64,000 nt of DNA, from positions 4,792,001-4,856,000 of the forward strand of contig NZ_CP049258.1 of the NCBI RefSeq assembly GCF_011046735.1, read 5' to 3'. This DNA comes from Nordella sp. HKS 07 (GTDB taxonomy: Bacteria; Pseudomonadota; Alphaproteobacteria; Rhizobiales; Aestuariivirgaceae). Below the pieces are notes generated by a model, which worked only from the letters and a program-made list of their open reading frames with translations, was not told where the DNA came from and did not search any database. A program made the translations under genes and the position numbers. Shown here piece after piece: positions 17,453-25,958 of this stretch. The first letter of the stretch is position 1, and each line of letters opens with the position of its first letter.

Positions 17453-18484
17453 TTATGCTTGTTGCGATATCGTTGTAGGCTGTTCCTGAGTGATGCAGTG
17501 GATCGCGCCGCCGCCGGCCGCGATGGCTCTCACCTGCACCTGAACCGTCTTGCGCTCGGGGAAGGCGGCGGCGATGGTCCGCGCGGCGGCCTCATCGGCT
17601 CGCGTCCCGTAGCCCGGCACGATGACGCCGCCATTGACGAGATAGAAATTGATGTAGGAGCTGCAGAAGATCTCGCTGTCGGCCTCGACATCGACAGCTT
17701 CGTCCAGCGGCAGGATCTCGAAGCTCCGCCCGCGTGCATCCGTCTGCTTGCGCAGGCAGGCGATGTTCTCATTGAGGATGCGGGTATGCGGATCGGAGGG
17801 ATCGGGGTTGGCGCCGAAGAGCACAGCACCGGGCTTCACGAAGGCGCACAGGCCGTCGATATGGCCATCGGTCTCGATGTCCATCGGATCACCCGGAAGC
17901 CAGATCACCTTCTCGACGCCGAGCATGGCCTTGAGCTCGCTCTCGGCGAGCGCCTTGTTGACACCGGGATTGCGATTGGGATTGAGAATGCTCGTCTCGG
18001 TGACGATCAGCGTGCCCTCGCCATCGAGCGCGAATGAGCCACCTTCGCAGCAGAGCCAGGATTCGCGAACCTTGCCGCCTTCCATTTCGATGACCTGCCG
18101 CGCCAACGCGTCATCCTGATCCCAAGGCGCATGTTTTTCGCCCCAGGCGTTGAAGCGCCAGGAAACGCCGGCGAGACCGCCGTCGCTGCCTGACAAGAAA
18201 CTGGGGCCGCAATCACGCATCCAGAAATCATCGACCGGCAGCGATGTGATGGTGACGATCCCTCTCAGCGCCTGGCGTGCGATGTCCGAGTAGTTGGGAT
18301 GGGCGACTACGGTCACCGGCTCGAACTGGGCAATGGCGCGGACGACGGCGATGAATTCGTGCTGCATGGCCGCAAGCCGGCCGCCATAGAGATCAGGCCG
18401 ATGAGGCCAGATCATCCAGCTGCGGGCATGCGGCTCGAATTCGGCGGGCTTGCGATAAGTCGAATTAACATGAGCAAAGTTCAT
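17453..18484 (-). CDS. aguA: agmatine deiminase
   Basis: A cytoplasmic enzyme of 343 residues that converts agmatine to N-carbamoylputrescine and ammonia. Family signatures are clear: FWMRDCGP with D91, CCEGGSFALDGEGT with E147, ETDGHIDG with H208, and the nucleophile C330 in GGGAIHC close to the C-terminus. The length is slightly shorter than typical AguA (about 365-370). It is the first gene of a minus-strand operon with a PotD-like protein, permease and a second guanidine-modifying enzyme, and it is divergent from a LysR regulator. An AGGGA site lies before ATG 18484. No N-carbamoylputrescine amidase (aguB) gene is present in the window. Confidence 0.93.
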   Translation of the reverse strand: MNFAHVNSTYRKPAEFEPHARSWMIWPHRPDLYGGRLAAMQHEFIAVVRAIAQFEPVTVVAHPNYSDIARQALRGIVTITSLPVDDFWMRDCGPSFLSGSDGGLAGVSWRFNAWGEKHAPWDQDDALARQVIEMEGGKVRESWLCCEGGSFALDGEGTLIVTETSILNPNRNPGVNKALAESELKAMLGVEKVIWLPGDPMDIETDGHIDGLCAFVKPGAVLFGANPDPSDPHTRILNENIACLRKQTDARGRSFEILPLDEAVDVEADSEIFCSSYINFYLVNGGVIVPGYGTRADEAAARTIAAAFPERKTVQVQVRAIAAGGGAIHCITQEQPTTISQQA

Positions 18485-18558
18485 TTATTTCCCTGAAGCA
18501 AGGCCCCCTGAAATCTTTCAATTTTGGCCTGTTTAATGGAGTTTATGGGCAGGATGGC

Positions 18559-18591
18559 TTGACAACAATTGAGAAGCGTTCTCTCTATTGT
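18559..18591 (+). promoter_or_regulatory. promoter and likely LysR site before the regulator gene
   Basis: A TTGACA box at 18559-18564 is followed 17 bp later by the weak -10 candidate TCTCTA. Overlapping it is an imperfect palindrome at 18565-18591 with arms ACAATTGAGA and TCTCTATTGT, of the size LysR-type proteins occupy. Its place between the divergent LysR and agmatine deiminase genes fits control of both. A transcription start near 18590 also favours ATG 18606 over the upstream TTG codons as start of the LysR gene. Confidence 0.45.
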
Positions 18592-18605
18592 TGAGCAGAA
18601 TTCAT

Positions 18606-19511
18606 ATGAGACAGTTCCGCAGCATACCGCCCTTGCAGTATCTCCTGGGCTTCGAAGCCGCCGCGCGCCTCGGCAGTTTCGGCCGCGCCGCCGAGGAACT
18701 CGGCCTCACCCAGTCGGCGATCAGCCATCAGATGCGTCTGCTGGAAGAGCGCCTCGGCCAGCCGCTGTTCCTGCGCCACGGCCGCAGCGTGCGCTTGACC
18801 GATGCCGGGCGCGATTATCAGCGCACCGTCGCTAGGTCACTCAAGCAGCTGGAGGAGGGCTATCGCAGGCTGGACTCGTTCAGGAAGCCCGGCAGTGTCG
18901 TCATCTATGCGCCACGTGACTTCGCGGCGCGTTGGCTAATGCCGCGCTTGCATCATTTGCGCCGGGCGGTGCCGAAATGCGATCCCTGGCTCGACACGTC
19001 GGGCGTCGCGGTCGACTTCAGGACCATGGAGATCAGCATTGCCATTCAACGCCTGCGCGAGCCCGATCCGGCTACTCTGAGTCACAGGCTGATGGGAGAT
19101 GTTCTGGCACCCGTGATGGCGCCGGAGCTCGCGGCAGCGCCCATGGCTTCGTCGCAGGATCTTCTGAAGCACACGCTTCTGCATGACGAGCGGGCGGAGA
19201 ACTGGGCCGACTGGTTCGCCTATGCGAAAGTGAAGCCGGGCAATATCTCGGCTGGCTTCGATTTCAGCGACAGCGATTTCGCGCTGACGGCGGCAGAGCT
19301 AGGGCACGGCGTCGCTTTGGCAAGTCTGCCGCTGGCCGCACCGGCAATCGAGCAGGGTAGGCTCGTCCGTCCTCTGCAAGGAGCGTTGAAGACGGAGCAT
19401 GCCTGGTTCGCCATGACAAATGCTATCGAGCTGGCCGATCCCGTGACCAAGGAGGTCTGGAACTGGCTGATCGCTCAGACGTCCTCTGCCGTGGCAACCG
19501 CCGTCACTTGA
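18606..19511 (+). CDS. LysR-family transcriptional regulator (GcvA-like)
   Basis: A 301-residue regulator. The winged helix-turn-helix (residues 1-65, PPLQYLLGFEAAARLGSF and ELGLTQSAISHQMRLLE) is followed by a substrate-binding domain. The QYLLGFEAAARLGSFGRAA start is typical of the GcvA/AmpR group, which usually act on a divergent target. Here that is the agmatine deiminase operon. ATG 18606 is preferred. Two TTG codons at 18588 and 18591 are in frame but overlap the promoter. The gene abuts the stop of the convergent GFA gene at 19512. Confidence 0.88.
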   Translation: MRQFRSIPPLQYLLGFEAAARLGSFGRAAEELGLTQSAISHQMRLLEERLGQPLFLRHGRSVRLTDAGRDYQRTVARSLKQLEEGYRRLDSFRKPGSVVIYAPRDFAARWLMPRLHHLRRAVPKCDPWLDTSGVAVDFRTMEISIAIQRLREPDPATLSHRLMGDVLAPVMAPELAAAPMASSQDLLKHTLLHDERAENWADWFAYAKVKPGNISAGFDFSDSDFALTAAELGHGVALASLPLAAPAIEQGRLVRPLQGALKTEHAWFAMTNAIELADPVTKEVWNWLIAQTSSAVATAVT

Positions 19512-19934
19512 TCAGTCCTTCCTCGGCGCCTCGGGATTGGCTGCCCATTGACCCTCCCTGTAGTCGCCGCCGCTGATCTCGTAATAGTCGCCGGCATCGT
19601 CGCAGAAGATATGGCCCGCGAGCTTGAGACCGGTCGGTCCGTCAAAGGCGCCGGCGGCGATCGCGGTATAGTCGCGCCCATCGCCTTTCCAGAACAGGGT
19701 CGAGCCGCATTCGCTGCAGAAGCCGCGCCGGGCTTTCTCGCTCGAGCGGTACCATTTGAGGCCGCGCGTTTCGGTCAGGTGCAGATACTCGTCCTTGGTG
19801 CCGGTCGCCGACATGTAGTTGCCGGTCTGCTTGCGGCATTGCTGGCAGTGGCAGGCGATGACCGGGCGCAAGGGTCCCGTCACGGCGAATTTCACCGCCC
19901 CGCACAGACAGGACCCGGTTCTGTGATCGCTCAT
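19512..19934 (-). CDS. GFA (CENP-V fold) family zinc protein
   Basis: A 140-residue protein of the glutathione-dependent formaldehyde-activating enzyme family. Zinc-binding cysteines appear as GSCLCGAVKF, ACHCQQCRKQTG and GFCSECGSTLFW, in the order and spacing expected. Most family members have no proven formaldehyde activity, so the role is uncertain. Its ATG overlaps the stop of the homocysteine methyltransferase gene by 4 bp, so translation is coupled. It is the last gene of a three-gene minus-strand operon. A link to one-carbon chemistry is attractive given the methyltransferases nearby, but is inference. Confidence 0.88.
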   Translation of the reverse strand: MSDHRTGSCLCGAVKFAVTGPLRPVIACHCQQCRKQTGNYMSATGTKDEYLHLTETRGLKWYRSSEKARRGFCSECGSTLFWKGDGRDYTAIAAGAFDGPTGLKLAGHIFCDDAGDYYEISGGDYREGQWAANPEAPRKD

Positions 19935-20848
19935 GGTGCTCTCCCAAAGGCGTGAGCCAATGCCTTGATGTGTTGAGGGTTGGTGCCGCAGCAGCCGCCG
20001 AAGATGGAAGCGCCAGAAGCTTTCCATTGGCGTGCATAGGTGACGAGAGCTTCTGGCTCGATGATGTCGACGAACTGCCAGTCGGGCATCTTGAAGAAGC
20101 CGCTTTCGGGATAGGCGCCGAGCGGGCCCTGCCAGGCCTGGCGCACGATTTTCAGCGCATCCCCCGTGTGGTTGGGCAATGTGTGCATGATCGAGATGAC
20201 ATCGCCGCCGGTTCCGGCGAGCGCCGGCACGATCTCCGCCAGCGGCTGATCGGGACGGGCAAAGCCGGTGAGCGTGCCGTCCTCGCCGGGCTCGGTCGAG
20301 ATTCCGATCCACACCGGCAGGCCGGTCTCGACCGCCGCCTCTGTGGCCCACAGCGAATAGTCGGCGTCGCGCATCATCTCCATCATGATGAGGTCGCAGC
20401 CGGCGTCCGCCATGCTCTCGGCCTTGCGCCGCATCAGCGCGCGCGCTTGCCTTTCCGGCCATTCGCGATAGGTCTTCACTCGGTCGACGCCTTGCTCCAT
20501 CGGCCGCATGACCGAGAAGGAACCGGCCACCGGCACGCGCCCATCGGAGGCCTCGCGCGCGATCCGGACCGCTTCCCTGTCGATGCGGACCATGTCGTCG
20601 TCACGCCCCAGCGCGTTGAAGAGGAGAGGGCTCGTCGGATAGGTATTGGCGGTGATGATCTCGGCGCCGGCCGCGATATAGTCCTCATGCACCGAGCGCA
20701 CGACATGCGGATGGCTGAGGTTGGCCTCGGCGCACCACGTCTCGCCGGCCATCGGCACACCGCGCGCCTGGATGTCGGTGCCGGTGCCGCCATCGAGAAT
20801 GATGGTCTGGCCTTGCGCCAGCTTGCGGGCGATGCGGGAATAGCTCAT
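19931..20848 (-). CDS. homocysteine S-methyltransferase family protein
   Basis: A TIM-barrel methyltransferase of 305 residues. The N-terminal LDGGTGTDIQARG and MAGETWCAEAN match the Pfam S-methyl_trans domain (BHMT/MmuM), and the C-terminal zinc motif GGCCGTNPQHIKAL supplies two of the three cysteine ligands. The enzyme would transfer a methyl group from a betaine, S-methylmethionine or similar donor to homocysteine or another thiol. There is no cobalamin domain. The start ATG 20848 (MSYSRIARKL) overlaps the 3' end of the Fe-S protein gene by 4 bp. The ORF extends further upstream, but there it only shadows that gene. The donor is unknown. Confidence 0.85.
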   Translation of the reverse strand: MSYSRIARKLAQGQTIILDGGTGTDIQARGVPMAGETWCAEANLSHPHVVRSVHEDYIAAGAEIITANTYPTSPLLFNALGRDDDMVRIDREAVRIAREASDGRVPVAGSFSVMRPMEQGVDRVKTYREWPERQARALMRRKAESMADAGCDLIMMEMMRDADYSLWATEAAVETGLPVWIGISTEPGEDGTLTGFARPDQPLAEIVPALAGTGGDVISIMHTLPNHTGDALKIVRQAWQGPLGAYPESGFFKMPDWQFVDIIEPEALVTYARQWKASGASIFGGCCGTNPQHIKALAHAFGRAP

Positions 20849-21510
20849 GTCGGATGTCCGCTCTGATGGGCTTTGAGAAAGGCGCGCATATGGAACTGCG
20901 CCTGCGGGGGACCATAGGCGAAAGCGCGCCCGACCGGACAAGCGCGGCGCGCCAGGCAGCCATTCGCCATGCAGTCCTCTCCGGCGGGTGAGGCGATATG
21001 GTCGATGCAGCGCGGCACGTCATAGTTCGTGCCGGTGAAGGCCGCGACCGGACAGGCGCTGAGACAGGGCTTGCCTTGGCAGCTTTCGCAAGGGTGCGCG
21101 CCCGGTGACAAAGACGGCAGGTCGAATTCGACCGGAAAGAGCAGGGCGGCCCGGAAGGCGTGCCAGAGCCCGTAGGTGGAATGGATATTGAGACCGAGCG
21201 GCGAGACATGGCCGGCCTTGGCGCGCCTGGCCCAGCTCAGGAAGGGTAGCGGCGGCTTGTCGAAAGGATAGACGGCGCGGGCGTCGAGATCGCGGGCGAG
21301 CCGGCCGATCACCTCGCGGCACCAATCGTCCATGGGATCGTGGACGGGATCGCGTTCGCGCGCGAAACGGCGAAACATCTGCGGCCCGGCATTGCCGATG
21401 AGGATGACGAAGCGCGTGCCGTGCGGCACGCGGTCTTCCGCGACCGGTGAAAACCAGCCGAGCGGCGTGAAGCTCTCTCGCGCGATCGCTTGCAGGATGG
21501 GATGATCCAT
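20845..21510 (-). CDS. 4Fe-4S ferredoxin-type protein resembling the QueG C-terminal part
   Basis: A 221-residue cytosolic protein. Cysteines C141, C144, C149 and C153 (CESCQGKPCLSACP) and C168, C180, C185 and C191 (ending RACP) could ligate two Fe-S clusters. The N-terminal 130 residues contain a NAG/GPQMFRRF stretch and resemble small 4Fe-4S proteins related to epoxyqueuosine reductase rather than full QueG, which is about 350-380 residues with a cobalamin site. Its ATG-proximal part is complete, so I do not think it is truncated. It starts the operon with the homocysteine methyltransferase, for which it might provide reducing power. Function is not known. Confidence 0.7.
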   Translation of the reverse strand: MDHPILQAIARESFTPLGWFSPVAEDRVPHGTRFVILIGNAGPQMFRRFARERDPVHDPMDDWCREVIGRLARDLDARAVYPFDKPPLPFLSWARRAKAGHVSPLGLNIHSTYGLWHAFRAALLFPVEFDLPSLSPGAHPCESCQGKPCLSACPVAAFTGTNYDVPRCIDHIASPAGEDCMANGCLARRACPVGRAFAYGPPQAQFHMRAFLKAHQSGHPT

Positions 21511-21520
21511 CCGCTCAGAC

Positions 21521-21624
21521 TAGAGCATCGGACCGAAAAGTGCGAAGCGGTTTTCGGATAATCCGATGCGCAAATCAAAGAGTTAGAGCGCCGGACCGAT
21601 TCTACGAGAGCGTCCGGCGCTCTA
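21521..21624. repeat. Hyphomicrobiales-type palindromic intergenic repeat, copy A
   Basis: The element has two hairpins. The first has arms GCATCGGA and TCCGATGC enclosing CCGAAAAG...CGGTTTTCGG. The second has arms AGAGCGCCGGAC and GTCCGGCGCTCT. A near-identical copy lies at 30134-30229, about 8.6 kb away. The layout resembles a repeat family (core CCGAAAAGCG, CGGTTTTCGG, GATCATGCGCAAA) that I know to be widespread between genes in Rhizobiales. It lies 11 bp upstream of the Fe-S protein ATG and 66 bp after the MttB-like stop codon. Confidence 0.75.
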
Positions 21625-21689
21625 AACCTTGCGAACTGGTTCGCCAACGGATGCGAGCGGCGGGCCCGCGGCCGCAAGCGACATCCGCC

Positions 21690-23271
21690 TTACGTGAACC
21701 ACCTCGGATCGCCCGGCAGCATGACCTCGCGCGGCAGCTTGATGTCGTGCCTGGCGCGGATGAGGTCGTCGATCGCTTTCGGTATGTATTCTGGATAGTA
21801 GCTGGTGAGGATTTCCATCTTGCGCGCGCTGGCCCGCTCGACGATGTCGGGCCGCCCCGCCTCGTTCCATTCCTTGGGGCTCATGCGGTTGCCGAGCGCC
21901 GGATAGATATATTCCTTCTGCATGAGGGTGAGCGTCTGGTCGTGGCCGAGATAATGGCCAGGGCCCTCGATGCAGACATTGGCGATGACGTCGAATGACA
22001 AGCTCTCGTCATTCACCTCGATGCCGCGCACATTGCGGTTGATCGAACCCAGCATGTCATTGTCGATCAGCAGGCTCTCGAGGCAGAAGCCCAGGAGCGA
22101 GGCATGCATGCCGGCGCTTTCATAAAGAAGATTGATGCCGGTCATGGCCGAGAGCGAGGCGGTGACGCCCTTCTCATAACCCGCCTGCACATCGGGGAGC
22201 TTCGAGTCGCACATGCCGGCGGCCGAGCCCACGGTGAGACGGTAGAAATGGCCCATTTGCGCGCAGGCCGAAGTGATGAGCGCCTGCTCGCCCGAGCCGC
22301 CCGACATGGCGCCGGTCCTGAGATCGGAGACGAAGGGCCAGGGTCCCCAGATGGCGACGGCGCCCTGCTGGATCGCATTCACATAGGCGAGGCCCGCAAG
22401 GCATTCTGCGACCGCTTGCGCCACCGTCCCGGCCAACGCCGCGGGCGCCGTGGCGCCGGCCTGGCCGGCCGAGAGCAGCAGCACCGGCATGCCGCCCCGG
22501 ACCGCGACTTCGAGGCAGCGGCAGGCATCCTCGGCGAATTTCATCGGCGGCACGACGAAACAGTTCGATTGCGAGATGAAGGGCCGGGCGCGCCATTTCT
22601 CCTCGCCGCCCGCGACATAATGAAGAATCTCCAGGCATTCGGCGACATGCTCGGGCGCCACCATGCTGGTGCCGACATGTTTCGAGGTGCCCGCCATGCA
22701 CGCATACATGGTGTTTATATCGAGATCGTGGCCGGTCAGCATGTCGCGCGCCGTGATCGGGCGCTGGTAGAAATGGATATGCTCGCATTGGTCGACGATG
22801 CGTGCGCAGTCATAGAGATCGACCAGGACGGAATCGCGATAGGTGCGCGTCGCGACATCGACGATATGGACGGCGGCACCGGCGGTGCCGAAATAGACCT
22901 TGTTGCCCCACGGCTCCATGTCATGCTTGGGGTCGCGGCCATAGAGCACGAAGTCGCGGGCGCAATTGGCGAGCGTGTCCTCGATCAGCGCCTTGGGCAG
23001 GCAGAGCCTTCCATGCTCGTTCATGAAGGCGCCCTTGGCGGTGAGCGCCTCGATGCAGGAGGGGGATCGCCTGGCCGAGGCCGACGGTTTCGAGGAGCTT
23101 GAGCGCTGTTTCGTGAATGCGCTCCATGTCGCGCTGGCTCAAGGGTCGGTACTGGCCGCCTTCCATGCCGGGACGGACGGCGGCTTCCTCGCGCGGGATG
23201 GGCCGGGCCCTGAGCGCCTTGCGAGCCTCGCGTCCGCCGCGCCGGCGTGAAATATCCTCGACGACACTCAT
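21690..23271 (-). pseudogene. MttB-family (trimethylamine methyltransferase-like) protein, frameshifted
   Basis: The N-terminal part starts at ATG 23271 after a good AGGAG site (MSVVEDISRRRGGREARKAL, then MERIHETALKLLETVGLGQAIP) in one frame. The rest (MNEHGRLCLPKALIED to PGDPRWFT) is in another frame down to TAA 21690. The switch falls at a run of five G on the plus strand (23061-23065). With four, the frame reads AIPSCIEALTAKGAFMNEHG without a break and gives about 526 residues, the family length. MttB-type proteins are TIM barrels that transfer a methyl group from quaternary or tertiary amines to a corrinoid protein. There is no in-frame amber codon, so this is the non-pyrrolysine branch. 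It is divergent from LysR at 23457. Sequencing error is as likely as inactivation. Confidence 0.85.
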
Positions 23272-23398
23272 CGATATCTCCTGCTAAGATCGGCCGGAAT
23301 GTGCGCCGGGCGCGGAAAAACCGAAAGCCTCAATATTGTTGGCAGGCGCGTGAAAAAAATTCACCATGAAAGTGACGTTGTTTCCGTTTGACCCCACT

Positions 23399-23423
23399 TA
23401 ACACCTATATTTTCAAGGTGTTA
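23399..23423. promoter_or_regulatory. inverted repeat between the MttB-like gene and its LysR regulator
   Basis: Perfect 8-bp arms TAACACCT (23399-23406) and AGGTGTTA (23416-23423) surround an AT-rich 9-bp centre. Size, AT-rich centre and location in a divergent LysR promoter fit a LysR-type binding site. No firm -35/-10 pair could be assigned in the 185-bp gap. A long T/A-rich stretch near 23350 may belong to the minus-strand promoter. Confidence 0.45.
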
Positions 23424-23456
23424 TAGAGGCGGGCGACAATTCTCTGGTGAACTGAC

Positions 23457-24371
23457 TTGCCCCGCCGCGATCTACCTCCCTTGCGCGCCTTGACCGCTTT
23501 CGAGGCTGCCGCCCGCCTGGGCTCCTTCCGGCTGGCAGCCGGCGAGCTGGGAATCACCCGTTCCGCCGTCAGCCACCAGGTGAAGGCGCTGGAGCAGCAA
23601 CTGGGCCTCCAGCTCTTCAAGCGCGATGCGCGGCGGGCTGAGCTAACCGCGGCTGGACATGCCTATTTCCCTCCGGTGCGCGACGCCTTTGATCAGATCG
23701 AGGCGCAGACCCGCAATCTCCGCCCCGCCGTCGCCGACAATGAGCTGACCATTCAGGTCTATGTGACGGTGGCGCTCAAATGGCTGATCCCCAGGCTGCA
23801 TGATTTCGAGCGCCGCTATCCCGACATGAAGGTCAGGTTGTCGACCGCCTATTTCGACTGGGAATTCGACGAGACCAATGTCGATTGCGGCATCGTGTTG
23901 GCGCGCAACAAATCGCCCAGCCACAATTACCGCCCGCTTTTCCGCTCGATGCTGACCCCCGTCTGCTCGCCCGATCTCCTGAAAGGGCCCAATGCGCTGA
24001 AGAGTCCGGCCGACCTCAAGAAGCACAAGCTTCTTTATGTCTATACCGCCGAGGAGGACTGGCGGCTGTGGCTGGAAGGGGCGGGGGTGAAGAATATCGA
24101 GCTCTCCGACCGGCTGGCTTTCGACAGCTATATATTGGCGCAGGAAGCCGCGATCGACGGGCGCGGCCTCGCCATGACCATCGGTCCCTTCGCCACCGAC
24201 GAGATCCGCATGGGCAGGCTCGTCCAGCCTTTCCCGCTCTTGGTGCCACATCGCCATCGCTGGCAGTTCGCCTGCAAGCCCGAGGACAAGCTTAAACCCA
24301 AGATCAAGCGGTTCGAGGACTGGCTGGTGAAGCAGGTCGCTGCCGATCCCAATCTGGCCGCCTACCGGTAG
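23457..24371 (+). CDS. LysR-family transcriptional regulator (GcvA-like)
   Basis: A regulator of 304 residues with an N-terminal helix-turn-helix (LRALTAFEAAARLGSFRLAAGELGITRSAVSHQVKALE) split over residues 9-47, and a C-terminal effector domain. The start codon is probably TTG 23457 (PRRDLPPLRALTAF follows). No ATG lies at a fitting position. It is divergent from one MttB-like gene and followed after 4 bp by another on its own strand, so it most likely controls both. The effector may be the methylated amine those enzymes use, which is inference. Confidence 0.87.
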   Translation: MPRRDLPPLRALTAFEAAARLGSFRLAAGELGITRSAVSHQVKALEQQLGLQLFKRDARRAELTAAGHAYFPPVRDAFDQIEAQTRNLRPAVADNELTIQVYVTVALKWLIPRLHDFERRYPDMKVRLSTAYFDWEFDETNVDCGIVLARNKSPSHNYRPLFRSMLTPVCSPDLLKGPNALKSPADLKKHKLLYVYTAEEDWRLWLEGAGVKNIELSDRLAFDSYILAQEAAIDGRGLAMTIGPFATDEIRMGRLVQPFPLLVPHRHRWQFACKPEDKLKPKIKRFEDWLVKQVAADPNLAAYR

Positions 24372-24375
24372 GCCC

Positions 24376-25956
24376 ATGGCGGAACACCCAATGAACGAAA
24401 CGTCGATCGAAACCACAGGACATCATCGTCGCCGCCGCGAGGGCCGCAGGGCCGGCGATGCCGCCGCGCAGGCGAGAGGCATCGCGCAATTGCCCCGCCG
24501 CAAGGTGAAGCGCCGCTTCACAGCGATGGAGATCATCTCCGCCGACGAGGTCGAGGCGATCCACAAGGCGTCCCTCACCGTGCTCGCCGAGATCGGCATG
24601 GATTTTATGCTGCCGGAAGCGCGCGACCTTCTTCAAAAGGCCGGCGCGAAGATCGAGGGCGAACGGGTGCGTTTCGATCCCGGCATGGTCGAGGAACTGA
24701 TCGGCACGGCGCCGCAGGACTTCACCTTCCATGCCCGCAATCCTGAAAACAGCTTCAAGATCGGCGGGACCGCGATGTCCTTCGGAACGGTGGGAAGCCC
24801 CCCCAACAGTGCCGATATCGACAATGGCCGGCGCGCCGGCAATCACGCCGACTACCGGAACTTCCTGAAGCTCGCGCAGTATTTCAACTGCATCGGCTTC
24901 GTCTCCGGCTATCCGGTCGAGCCGATCGACCTGCATGCCTCGATCCGCCATCTGGAGGCGCTGCGCGACATGGCGGTGCTGACCGACAAGCCCTTTCATG
25001 CTTATTCGCTGGGCCAGGAGCGCATCCGTGACGGCATCGAGATCGCCCGCATCGCGCGCGGCATTTCGGCCGAGCAGCTCGAGCGCGAGCCTTCGCTTTT
25101 CACCATCATCAACACCAACTCGCCCTTGAAGCTCGACGCGCCGATGCTGCGCGGCATCATGGAAATGTCGGCGCAGAACCAGATCGTCTGCGTCACGCCT
25201 TTCACGCTGGCCGGTGCCATGGCGCCGGTCACGGTGGCGGGCGCCATTGTCGAGCAGAATGCCGAGGCGCTCGCGGGAATGGCCTTCACGCAATTGGTGC
25301 GCAAGGGTTCGCCCTTCATCTATGGCGGCTTCACCTCGAATGTCGACATGAAGTCGGGAGCGCCGGCTTTCGGGACGCCCGAATATATGAAGGCCTGCAT
25401 CGTCGGTGGCCAGATGGCGCGTCGCTACAAGGTGCCGTACCGCACCTCCAACACCTGTGCCGCCAATGCGGTCGACGCCCAGGCCGCCTATGAAAGCGTC
25501 TTCTCGCTCTGGGGCGTCACCATGGGCGGCGGCAATCTCGTCATGCATGGCGCCGGCTGGCTGGAAGGCGGCCTCGTCGCGAGCTTCGAGAAATTCGTGC
25601 TCGATTGCGATCTGATCCAGATGGTGATGGAATTCCTCGAGCCCCTGGCGACGGACAGCGACGCGCTCGGCATCGAGGCGATGCGCGAAGTGGGGCCGGG
25701 CGGACATTTCTTCGGCGCCGCCCACACGCTGGCGCGTTATGAGACGGCCTTCTACGCGCCGATGATCTCGGACTGGCGCAACAATCAGCAATGGCTCGCC
25801 GCCGGCAAGCCCGAGGCCTGGCAGAAGGCGAACCGGCTCTACAAGCAGGCGCTCGCCGAATACAAGGAGCCCGGCATGGATGCCGCCATCCGTGCCGAGC
25901 TCGATGATTTCGTGGAGCGCCGCAAGCGCGAAGGCGGCGCTCCGACGGATTTCTAG
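24376..25956 (+). CDS. MttB-family methyltransferase (non-pyrrolysine)
   Basis: A 526-residue protein. After a basic N-terminal arm (HHRRRREGRRAGDAAAQARG) the trimethylamine methyltransferase TIM-barrel domain begins near residue 50 (IISADEVEAIHKASLTVLAEIGMDF) and ends with GPGGHFFGAAHT, then the C-terminal ISDWRNNQQW. There is no internal amber codon, unlike the pyrrolysine-containing MttB of methanogens. Characterised relatives without pyrrolysine act on glycine betaine, proline betaine or carnitine and pass the methyl group to a corrinoid protein. The start ATG 24376 is 4 bp after the LysR stop. It is closely similar to the gene at 27951 throughout, so the two are paralogues. The substrate is unassigned. 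Confidence 0.9.
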   Translation: MAEHPMNETSIETTGHHRRRREGRRAGDAAAQARGIAQLPRRKVKRRFTAMEIISADEVEAIHKASLTVLAEIGMDFMLPEARDLLQKAGAKIEGERVRFDPGMVEELIGTAPQDFTFHARNPENSFKIGGTAMSFGTVGSPPNSADIDNGRRAGNHADYRNFLKLAQYFNCIGFVSGYPVEPIDLHASIRHLEALRDMAVLTDKPFHAYSLGQERIRDGIEIARIARGISAEQLEREPSLFTIINTNSPLKLDAPMLRGIMEMSAQNQIVCVTPFTLAGAMAPVTVAGAIVEQNAEALAGMAFTQLVRKGSPFIYGGFTSNVDMKSGAPAFGTPEYMKACIVGGQMARRYKVPYRTSNTCAANAVDAQAAYESVFSLWGVTMGGGNLVMHGAGWLEGGLVASFEKFVLDCDLIQMVMEFLEPLATDSDALGIEAMREVGPGGHFFGAAHTLARYETAFYAPMISDWRNNQQWLAAGKPEAWQKANRLYKQALAEYKEPGMDAAIRAELDDFVERRKREGGAPTDF

Positions 25957-25958
25957 CT

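Noticed and set aside
19512-20462. 316-codon minus-strand frame extending the GFA gene upstream through the methyltransferase gene
   Set aside because: Only the last 140 residues have family motifs. The rest is antiphase to the homocysteine methyltransferase, and the 4-bp overlap fixes the start at 19934.
20845-21510. Truncated QueG (epoxyqueuosine reductase)
   Set aside because: The protein has its own start and a consistent operon position, and lacks the N-terminal cobalamin-binding part of QueG, so a separate small Fe-S family is more likely than truncation.
23388-23427. Sigma-70 promoter TTGACC with TATAGA before the LysR gene
   Set aside because: The spacing is 28 bp, too long for a promoter. 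A TATATT alternative has only 12 bp.
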